From NCBI RefSeq assembly GCF_001693385.1, contig NZ_CP016428.1:3844001-3908000 (forward strand): 64,000 bases of DNA, written 5' to 3'. Positions 57,877 to 64,000 of this stretch are shown piece after piece. The notes under the pieces were generated by a model, which saw only the letters and a program-made list of their open reading frames with translations, was not told the origin of the DNA and did no database searches. The position numbers and the translations under genes are program-made. Numbering within the stretch: the first letter of the stretch is position 1; each line of letters begins with the position of its first letter. This DNA comes from Bradyrhizobium icense. GTDB taxonomy: Bacteria > Pseudomonadota > Alphaproteobacteria > Rhizobiales > Xanthobacteraceae.

Positions 57877-58923
57877 ATGCCGAAAAAGGTTCGAATCGCG
57901 CTTGACGCCATGGGCGGCGACGTCGGCGCATCGGTTGTCATTCCCGGCGCCGCAATCTCTTTGGAGCGGCATCCCGACAGCGAATTCCTGCTTTACGGCG
58001 ACAGCAAGCAGATCGACGAACAACTCGCCAAGTACCCGGCCCTGAAAAAGGCGTCGCGCGTGATCCACACCGACGTCACTGTGAGCATGCACGACAAGCC
58101 GAGCCAGGCGCTGCGTCGCGGTCGCAGGACGTCGTCGATGTGGCTTGCGATTGATGCGGTGAAGAGACACGAGGCCGACGTCGCGGTCTCCGCAGGTAAT
58201 ACCGGCGCGCTGATGGCGATGGCGCGTTTCCATCTCCACACCATGCAAGGAATCGATCGTCCGGCCATTGCCGGCGTGTGGCCGACGGCACGCGGCGATT
58301 CCGTCGTGCTCGATCTCGGCGCCACGATCGGCGGCGACGCGCACCATCTCGTGGCGCTGGCGGTGATGGGCAGCGCAATGGCGAGCGTGCTGTTGAACCG
58401 GGAACGGCCGACTGTCGGCCTCCTCAACATCGGGGTCGAGGAGATCAAGGGCCATGAGGAGATCCGGGAGGCCGCCGAGCTGCTGCGTGCGTCGCAGCTC
58501 AATTATATCGGCTTCGTGGAGGGCGACGGGATCGGCCAAGGCGCGGCCGATGTGATCGTGTCGGAAGGTTTTAGCGGCAACATCGCGTTGAAGGCCGCGG
58601 AGGGGACCGCGCGCCAGATGGCGGACTTCCTGCGCCAGGCCATGGCGAGCAGTTGGCTTTCCCGGATCGGTTACCTGTTCGCCCGCAGTGCGTTCAAGGC
58701 GCTGCGGGACAAGCTCGACCCGAACAAATCCAATGGCGGTGTGCTGCTCGGCCTGAAAGGCGTGGTTGTCAAAAGCCATGGCGGAATCAGTGCCGAAGGC
58801 TTTGCCTACGCAGTCGATGTTGGCTATGAGATGGTCCGCTGCGATCTCCTCACCAAGATCAATCAGATGATAAATAGCGACGGCAGTGCGCTGGCACCGA
58901 CCGCGCAGGAGGCTGTCTCGTGA
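57877..58923 (+). CDS. plsX: Phosphate acyltransferase PlsX
   Basis: The 348-residue enzyme makes acyl-phosphate from acyl-ACP for phospholipid synthesis. Blocks: [21 protein letters not shown] at the start, [37 protein letters not shown], and [21 protein letters not shown]. The stop overlaps fabH (GTGA). Confidence 0.95.
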   Translation: MPKKVRIALDAMGGDVGASVVIPGAAISLERHPDSEFLLYGDSKQIDEQLAKYPALKKASRVIHTDVTVSMHDKPSQALRRGRRTSSMWLAIDAVKRHEADVAVSAGNTGALMAMARFHLHTMQGIDRPAIAGVWPTARGDSVVLDLGATIGGDAHHLVALAVMGSAMASVLLNRERPTVGLLNIGVEEIKGHEEIREAAELLRASQLNYIGFVEGDGIGQGAADVIVSEGFSGNIALKAAEGTARQMADFLRQAMASSWLSRIGYLFARSAFKALRDKLDPNKSNGGVLLGLKGVVVKSHGGISAEGFAYAVDVGYEMVRCDLLTKINQMINSDGSALAPTAQEAVS

Positions 58924-59897
58924 CTGCGAAACGTTCGGTCGTACTCGGCTGCGGCTCCTATCTGCCGCAGAAGGTGCTGACCAATGCAGAACTCGCCGCC
59001 CGGATCGACACGTCGGACGAGTGGATCGTGCAGCGTACCGGCATTCGGGAGCGCCACATCGCGGCCGAAGGCGAGTTCACCTCAGACCTGGCGCTTCACG
59101 CTGCGCGTGCGGCGCTGGACCACGCCGGCCTCGACGCCCAGGCGATCGACCTGATCGTGCTGGCGACCTCGACGCCGGACAACACCTTTCCGGCGACCGC
59201 GGTCGCGGTGCAGAACGGGCTTGGCATAAATCATGGCGCCGCCTTCGATCTGCAGGCGGTGTGTTCCGGCTTCGTTTTCGCGCTCGCCACCGCCGACAAC
59301 TTCCTGCGCGCCGGCGCCTATAAGCGCGCGCTGGTGATCGGCGCCGAGACGTTCTCGCGCATTCTCGACTGGAACGATCGCGGCACCTGCGTGCTGTTCG
59401 GCGACGGCGCCGGCGCGGTGGTGCTCGAGGCGCAGGACCAGCCGGGCAAGCCTTCCGACCGCGGCGTGCTCACGACCCATCTACGCTCCGACGGCCGGCA
59501 CAAGGCAAAGCTGTTCGTCGATGGCGGTCCTTCCACCACCCAGACCGTTGGCCATCTCCGCATGGAAGGCCGCGAAGTGTTCAAGCACGCGGTCGGCATG
59601 ATTACGGATGTGATCGTGGATGCATTCAATGCGACCGGCACGACGGCCGAGGACATCGACTGGTTCATCCCGCACCAGGCCAACAAGCGAATCATCGATG
59701 CTTCGGCGCACAAGCTTCACATTGCGCCGCAGAAGGTGGTCTTGACCGTGGATCAGCACGGCAACACGTCGGCCGCCTCAATCCCGCTGGCGCTTGCCGT
59801 CGCGGTCAAGGACGGGCGGGTAAAGAAGGGTGATCTGGTACTGTTCGAAGCCATGGGCGGCGGTTTCACCTGGGGTTCCGCGCTTGTGCGCTGGTAG
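58920..59897 (+). CDS. fabH: 3-oxoacyl-[ACP] synthase III (FabH)
   Basis: The 325-residue enzyme starts fatty-acid synthesis by condensing acetyl-CoA with malonyl-ACP. The catalytic triad is visible: Cys115 in [12 protein letters not shown], His in [12 protein letters not shown], Asn in [15 protein letters not shown] start overlapping the plsX stop codon. It belongs to the plsX-fabH-ihfA-merR group. Confidence 0.95.
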   Translation: MTAKRSVVLGCGSYLPQKVLTNAELAARIDTSDEWIVQRTGIRERHIAAEGEFTSDLALHAARAALDHAGLDAQAIDLIVLATSTPDNTFPATAVAVQNGLGINHGAAFDLQAVCSGFVFALATADNFLRAGAYKRALVIGAETFSRILDWNDRGTCVLFGDGAGAVVLEAQDQPGKPSDRGVLTTHLRSDGRHKAKLFVDGGPSTTQTVGHLRMEGREVFKHAVGMITDVIVDAFNATGTTAEDIDWFIPHQANKRIIDASAHKLHIAPQKVVLTVDQHGNTSAASIPLALAVAVKDGRVKKGDLVLFEAMGGGFTWGSALVRW

Positions 59898-59961
59898 ACG
59901 CAGCGTAAGGATACTGTCTAAAATTGTAGTGCGGTTCCATGCTTCTGCATGATGGTCGCTG

Positions 59962-59990
59962 TTGACCATTGCGTGCTAACCTCATAATTT
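59962..59990 (+). promoter_or_regulatory. Sigma-70-type promoter of ihfA
   Basis: TTGACC (59962-59967) and TAATTT (59985-59990) are separated by exactly 17 bases, 39 bases ahead of the ihfA start. A small hairpin (CATGC/GCATG near 59939-59953) just upstream may mark the end of the fabH message. Confidence 0.7.
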
Positions 59991-60028
59991 CAGGGAATAA
60001 ATTGTTCGCCGAGAGTGCGGGGCAGGCG

Positions 60029-60358
60029 ATGACCGGGACCGGAAAAACAGTCACACGCGTCGATTTGTGCGAGGCGGTCTACCAGAAGGTGGGCCTGTCG
60101 CGAACTGAATCCTCTGCGTTCGTCGAACTCGTTCTGAAAGAGATCACTGATTGCCTGGAGAAGGGCGAGACGGTGAAGCTGTCGTCGTTCGGCTCCTTCA
60201 TGGTGCGTAAGAAGGGTCAGCGTATCGGACGTAACCCGAAGACCGGTACTGAAGTGCCGATCTCGCCGCGTCGCGTGATGGTGTTCAAGCCGTCCGCGAT
60301 CCTGAAACAGCGGATCAACGGCCACGCGCCCGGTAACGGCGAAAGCAAGCCCGACTAA
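60029..60358 (+). CDS. ihfA: Integration host factor subunit alpha
   Basis: The 109-residue DNA-bending protein has [61 protein letters not shown], the HU/IHF signature with the Pro that intercalates into DNA. ATG at 60029 has GGGGCAGG upstream; the longer frame starts inside the promoter. The merR gene follows. Confidence 0.94.
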   Translation: MTGTGKTVTRVDLCEAVYQKVGLSRTESSAFVELVLKEITDCLEKGETVKLSSFGSFMVRKKGQRIGRNPKTGTEVPISPRRVMVFKPSAILKQRINGHAPGNGESKPD

Positions 60359-60449
60359 CGAGACCGATTAGCGAGATCGAGTAATACGGCCGCGTAGCAA
60401 AGCGAGTACTGCATCTTCACCAACGAGATGAGTTGAGAGGAGCTGGCAT

Positions 60450-61004
60450 TTGGACAAGGCGCCGGATGCGTTCCGCACCATCAGCGAAGTCGCTGAAGAG
60501 CTCGACATTCCCCAGCACGTGCTGCGGTTCTGGGAGACGCGGTTCGCCCAGATCAAGCCGATGAAGCGAAGCGGCGGGCGGCGTTACTACCGCCCCGACG
60601 ACGTCGACCTGCTCAAGGGCATCCGCCGCCTGCTGTACGGCGAGGGCTATACGATCCGCGGCGTGCAGCGAATCCTCAAAGAGCACGGCATCAAATCGGT
60701 GCAGGGCCTTGCCGACCAGACCTCGGCCGTCACCTTCGGCGCGGTCGAAGAGGCGATCGGCCTCAGCCTGCAGGAGCCCGACGAGGGCGAGATCCCGACC
60801 GTCGAACCCGAAGACGAGGACTACGAGACCGAAGAGAAGGAAATCGACTACCGCTTCGTCGACACCGACGACGACGGCATCCTGCTGCCGTTCGCCAGGG
60901 GAAAGCCGGGGCCGTCGGACGCCGACCGCGAGCGCCTGGAGCGGGTGCTGCAGGACCTGATCGCCTGCAAGCAATTGCTGGATAATGCAATGAAGGACGG
61001 CTGA
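60450..61004 (+). CDS. MerR-family transcriptional regulator
   Basis: The 184-residue protein has a MerR winged-helix domain ([56 protein letters not shown]). An acidic linker follows ([23 protein letters not shown]) and a short C-terminal helix. No cysteine metal-sensor motif is present. TTG start behind AGGAG. The ihfA-merR pairing before a tRNA-Pro gene is well conserved in alphaproteobacteria. Confidence 0.88.
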   Translation: MDKAPDAFRTISEVAEELDIPQHVLRFWETRFAQIKPMKRSGGRRYYRPDDVDLLKGIRRLLYGEGYTIRGVQRILKEHGIKSVQGLADQTSAVTFGAVEEAIGLSLQEPDEGEIPTVEPEDEDYETEEKEIDYRFVDTDDDGILLPFARGKPGPSDADRERLERVLQDLIACKQLLDNAMKDG

Positions 61005-61096
61005 GCGGGTGGCCGGAACCGGGCGGGCCTGCCGGCCGCAATGAGGCCACTCTCGTGCCTTGCGCCGGGCGCTGATCGCAGCTAATGGAACGGCAT

Positions 61097-61174
61097 CGGA
61101 GCGTGGCGCAGCCCGGTTAGCGCACTAGTCTGGGAGACTAGGGGTCGGAGGTTCAAATCCTCTCGCTCCGACCA
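61097..61174 (+). tRNA. tRNA-Pro (GGG)
   Basis: A full cloverleaf can be drawn: acceptor CGGAGCG/CGCTCCG, D-stem GCGC/GCGC, anticodon stem CTAGT/ACTAG with loop CTGGGAG (anticodon GGG), T-arm GGAGGTTCAAATCCTCT, and an encoded CCA at 61172-61174. A six-T run follows at once and may end transcription. Confidence 0.95.
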
Positions 61175-61208
61175 TTTTTTGAATGATCGATGGCGTCTTT
61201 AGGCGCAG

Positions 61209-61337
61209 CTAGATCCCAAGAATCCAAACGGCAAAGATGGTTCCGAGAACGGCTGCTCCGCTGATCGTCCAGCCCGTCAGGTAAGTTGTACCATCCGTTT
61301 CCGGTCTGTCGACCATGGTATCGCGCCAATGGGTCAT
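61209..61337 (-). CDS. Small membrane protein (42 residues)
   Basis: The frame MTHWRDTMVDRPETDGTTYL... ends LGTIFAVWILGI. A GGAGGAG site lies five bases before the ATG. Residues about 19-42 form one hydrophobic helix (YLTGWTISGAAVLGTIFAVW), with a polar N-terminus likely in the cytoplasm. Below most gene-calling length limits, it is supported by the strong ribosome-binding site and the clear single-span layout. Function unknown. Confidence 0.65.
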   Translation of the reverse strand: MTHWRDTMVDRPETDGTTYLTGWTISGAAVLGTIFAVWILGI

Positions 61338-61849
61338 GACGGCTCCTCCGTATTCGTTTTCGGTAGGTCGCGGCTGGAAGGCTCCAGGTTCAAACTGCGA
61401 CGCCTGTCATCTGCGGCAGGAGCAATGTCGGCGCACTCAACCGCCGAGTTTCGACGAATTCAAAGTGAGTGAATGATTTTCGTTTGTTCGGGAGGGCGAC
61501 CGTCGCGTCTCAACGCATGCCGATACCAGATGGGTGTGAGTTCCATTCATCCGTGTTGGAAACAGCAATGCTTTCGAAGCTACCGTATGAATCGCCGGTG
61601 CAGCGGGGGAGCGCGGTGTTGCCTGAATAGCGACGCCCCACGAACTGCCAAAACTCAGGCAGGCCGCTCGCGCCGGGTTCATACGGCTGGTAACCAACGA
61701 CATTCGCGGCGTGCCGTCGCTGTCAGGATGACGCCGGGGAGGGCGTGATCTCGCGTCCGCATTGGCCGTGCGTATACGGCAGGCCAAATCAAGACCTAAC
61801 GTGCTGCTCGAAGCCGGCCTAGCGATGGGCGTCACCCAACAAAACGGCG
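61338..61849. other. 512-bp region without a supported gene
   Basis: Several frames are open (for example 61437-61865 on the minus strand, 142 codons), but they are Arg/Ser/Pro/Thr-rich, match no family I know and overlap the end of the dehydrogenase gene. The area probably contains the promoter of the 42-residue protein at its left end and degraded sequence elsewhere. Confidence 0.5.
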
Positions 61850-62629
61850 CTATTGCATAAACCACCCGTGACTCACGACGATAGACTGGCCGGTCAGGGC
61901 ATTCGAACCGAAAGAAGCCAGAAACACCGCGGTCTCGGCCACGTCATCGACCGTCGTAAATTCACCATCCACGGTTTCCTTCAGCATAATATTCTTGATG
62001 ACATCCTGTTCTGAGATGCCGAGTTCTCTGGCTTGCTCGGGTATCTGCTTGTCGACCAGCGGCGTACGGACGAAGCCGGGGCAGATCACATTGGCGCGGA
62101 CACCGTGCGCAGCGCCTTCCTTGGCGACAACTTTCGCCAAGCCGATTAGACCGTGTTTGGCGGTGACGTATGGAGCTTTGAGTACTGATGCCTCCTTCGC
62201 GTGCACCGAACCCATATAGATGATGCTTCCGCTTTTCTGCTTATACATTTGACGGAGCGCAGCGCGCGTGGTCAAGAAGGCGCCATCCAGATGAATGGCC
62301 AATAGCCGCTTCCATTTGGCAAATTCAAAATCGACGAGAGGTGCCACGATTTGGATGCCGGCGTTGCTGACGAGGACATCGAGGCTGCCAAACGTCTCGA
62401 CGACCTTGGCCGTTCCATCGTCGACGAGCTGCTCATTTGTGACGTCCATAGCGACGCCCACAACCCGCTTGCCAGTGGGATCGATCTCGCCCGCAGTGGC
62501 GTCGGCCGCCCTCTGATCGAGATCCGCGATGGCGACCTTTGCGCCTTCGCGTGCGAAGATGATGGAAATTTCCTTTCCGATGCCGCTGGCCGCACCGGTG
62601 ACGATCGCGACTTTGTCTTTTAAGCGCAT
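61850..62629 (-). CDS. bdhA: 3-hydroxybutyrate dehydrogenase (SDR family)
   Basis: The 259-residue short-chain dehydrogenase has the NAD motif [14 protein letters not shown], the NAG motif [13 protein letters not shown], and the catalytic Ser141, Tyr154, Lys158 ([22 protein letters not shown]). It ends [11 protein letters not shown], typical of D-3-hydroxybutyrate dehydrogenases, which interconvert 3-hydroxybutyrate and acetoacetate. ATG at 62629 has GGGAG eight bases upstream. It follows acetoacetate decarboxylase by 23 bases, in line with ketone-body or PHB breakdown. Confidence 0.88.
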   Translation of the reverse strand: MRLKDKVAIVTGAASGIGKEISIIFAREGAKVAIADLDQRAADATAGEIDPTGKRVVGVAMDVTNEQLVDDGTAKVVETFGSLDVLVSNAGIQIVAPLVDFEFAKWKRLLAIHLDGAFLTTRAALRQMYKQKSGSIIYMGSVHAKEASVLKAPYVTAKHGLIGLAKVVAKEGAAHGVRANVICPGFVRTPLVDKQIPEQARELGISEQDVIKNIMLKETVDGEFTTVDDVAETAVFLASFGSNALTGQSIVVSHGWFMQ

Positions 62630-62652
62630 GCTCATCTCCCGAAAAATAGGTT

Positions 62653-63393
62653 TCAGGCAAGGTAGTCGTGAACAACCTTTCCAAGGCCGAGGGTGAGATC
62701 GGCGACGATGTGAACGCCGGAGACGATTTCCAGGACCGGCAACTCGGCGAGAGGAGCCAGGGGATGAGAAGCTAGAACAAGTTGTGCTGGCCCGGTCCAT
62801 GCGCCCTTCAGGGCAACATCCTCCAGATGGTATTCGACGAGTTCGCAGATGCGCGCCGTGCCGTCGACATGCGGTATGATCTTGAGCAGGAAATTGGGTG
62901 CATCCAGCGCAGCGCTTACTGCCGCGAGGTCGGCCTGCTTGTGCTTGTAGCCCATCGCGCCAACGGCAATCTGCAACGGACCGTAGTGCAGCCTGCCAAC
63001 CAGCGTGTCGATTTCCGTCTTGAGGGTGGGTTGGGCAAGTTTCTTCGGAAAGCCCCAGAGCTCACGGCCGCCCGCGATGGGAGGATGGTCGTTGAGAAAC
63101 ATACAGTGAGTGTATGCACCCTTGCGGCCCCGGAACGAGACCGGGATGACCTGTCCGCTCTCCGAATAGTCTCCGAAGCCCGTCGAATCAGGCATCCGGA
63201 TGAATTCGAAGTTCACCACGTCCCCTTCGATCTGGAGCGGTTCCGGCACAAGCTCACGAAGTTTTTTTGGGTCGGTACGGTATGTGATGATCATGTACTC
63301 GCGATTGCAAAAGCGATAGGGGCCGATCGGGTAGGCCGGACTGGTCAGCGGCATGGCGTATGCCCTGTGTCGCACTTCACTTTCCTTCATCAT
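62653..63393 (-). CDS. adc: Acetoacetate decarboxylase
   Basis: The 246-residue enzyme converts acetoacetate to acetone and CO2. The Schiff-base lysine is most likely Lys117 in [17 protein letters not shown], with Lys118 next to it as in the clostridial enzyme; [28 protein letters not shown] is a family block. It lies between the patatin-like gene and bdhA on one strand. Confidence 0.92.
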   Translation of the reverse strand: MMKESEVRHRAYAMPLTSPAYPIGPYRFCNREYMIITYRTDPKKLRELVPEPLQIEGDVVNFEFIRMPDSTGFGDYSESGQVIPVSFRGRKGAYTHCMFLNDHPPIAGGRELWGFPKKLAQPTLKTEIDTLVGRLHYGPLQIAVGAMGYKHKQADLAAVSAALDAPNFLLKIIPHVDGTARICELVEYHLEDVALKGAWTGPAQLVLASHPLAPLAELPVLEIVSGVHIVADLTLGLGKVVHDYLA

Positions 63394-63441
63394 GACCTCG
63401 TACGCTGTTGGTCGAGACCGAACACTGCAGCCAAACTATTC

Positions 63442-64000
63442 CTACCTGTAGTGGGCCCAGTCGAAGGTGCGAACGCCTTCCAGCTTGTCGGGACGTTGCA
63501 TTACCTCGGGGTGGGAAATGGCGCGAACGACATCGTCATAGCCGGCGGCCCAGTGCTCTTCCATGGTTCGGCGAGAGAACTCGTAATCCTTGGCGATGCC
63601 TTCGTAGTTCTTGGCGTTGTAGATCAGGTGCACGATATTGCAGACCTTTTCATCGGCCTCCGCGGCGAGCAATTTCACCTCCGGACGATCTCGCAGCTCG
63701 GTGGGAAGGTCCTTTAGAAGGCTTGCGAAGGCTATGCGCAGCTTTTGGGCTCGCTTGTACTGATCGGTCGCTGCCCGCGTTCGACTGGAGAAGTGAATTT
63801 CCCTTCTGCCGTACATTCGCTTCGACGAGATTACGCGGCAGCTCGCCACGCGCGCTCCAGAGATCGACCTGGAAGGCCAGCGTGTCCAGCCGCGGCCGGC
63901 TGTCGAGCACCCATTGCAGCGGCGTGTTGGACACGAGTCCGCCATCCCAATAATACTCGCCATCGATCTCGGTCGCCGGGAAGCCGGGCGGCAGCGAGCC
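63442..64000 (-). pseudogene. Patatin-like phospholipase (DUF3734 type), 5' end outside window, frameshifted
   Basis: From the window end the frame reads GSLPPGFPATEIDGEYYWDGGLVSNTPLQWVL, with the DGG motif of the patatin catalytic dyad, down to NLVEANVRQK. There one extra G in a run of three (63801-63803) shifts the frame; the continuation EIHFSSRTRAATDQYKRAQKLR to the stop is in another frame. Family members read through here as RQKEI. Loss of the last 120 residues would follow unless the extra base is a sequencing error. The Ser nucleophile (GxSxG) is outside the window. Patatin-like proteins occur with PHB-metabolism genes. Confidence 0.75.

Noticed and set aside
61437..61865. 142-codon minus-strand frame right of tRNA-Pro
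   Set aside because: No ribosome-binding site, low-complexity Arg/Ser/Thr/Pro composition, overlaps the end of bdhA, no recognised homology.

Overview
The window reads as chromosomal DNA of an alphaproteobacterium of the Bradyrhizobium / Nitrobacteraceae type. This is inferred from the high GC content, the gene orders pdxJ-acpS-lepB-rnc-era-recO-parC, glyA-nrdR-ribD-ribE-ribH-nusB-thiL and bamE / ubiquinol-cytochrome c chaperone-DUF177-plsX-fabH-ihfA-merR, a Mg-type HemB, an LdtR-type MarR regulator, and many palindromic intergenic repeats of the kind common in that group. No ribosomal RNA, prophage, conjugation genes or CRISPR array was seen. One tRNA (Pro, anticodon GGG) is present.

Layout. 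1-9.7 kb: housekeeping block with the 3' part of the (p)ppGpp synthetase/hydrolase gene, vitamin B6 and ACP maturation, signal peptidase, RNase III, Era, RecO and topoisomerase IV subunit A. 9.9-16.1 kb: metal-handling block with a His-rich CDF exporter, a complete IS701-type insertion sequence (10831-12361), chrA, a rhodanese-ChrB fusion and an MFS gene. 16.2-18.5 kb: small protein, TauE/SafE and EamA transporters. 18.5-23.7 kb: divergent arsenic-type cluster. Leftward it carries arsR, a flavoprotein with a cysteine-rich tail, an internally deleted MFS remnant and an intact MFS gene. Rightward it carries arsR, thioredoxin-type arsC, aqpS and glutaredoxin-type arsC. 23.9-29.2 kb: class III cyclase, FAD monooxygenase and two MFS exporters.

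29.3-36.8 kb is the most unusual part. It holds a large animal-type heme peroxidase with an RTX-like C-terminus, then a translationally coupled leftward operon made of a PspA-like protein, a YqiJ-like membrane protein and a YqiK-type flotillin, divergent from the manganese transporter gene mntH. The PspA-like protein carries about 155 extra N-terminal residues that look like the N-terminal part of TnpB/IS605 OrfB, the transposon-encoded ancestor of Cas12, with no nuclease domain. A strong Shine-Dalgarno and ATG sit exactly at the domain junction, so a fusion and a stand-alone PspA-like protein may both be made. TTGCAA-type palindromes lie between this operon and mntH and also in front of the peroxidase gene, suggesting a shared (perhaps Mn/Fur-family) control.

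36.8-49.6 kb: aminoacyl-tRNA-protein transferase, RDD protein, hemB, DUF6163, ldtR, small conserved proteins, a GAF-cyclase, small exported and membrane proteins, a GST, glyA, nrdR and ribDE. 49.8-61 kb: ribH-nusB-thiL, cspA, the H+-pyrophosphatase gene with a clear terminator, an orphan Bug binding protein, bamE, and the plsX-fabH-ihfA-merR group ending at tRNA-Pro. 61.2-64 kb: a 42-residue membrane protein not captured by ordinary ORF length cut-offs, a 512-bp stretch without a gene, and a leftward polyhydroxybutyrate/acetoacetate-type group (patatin-like hydrolase with a frameshift, acetoacetate decarboxylase, 3-hydroxybutyrate dehydrogenase) cut by the window end.
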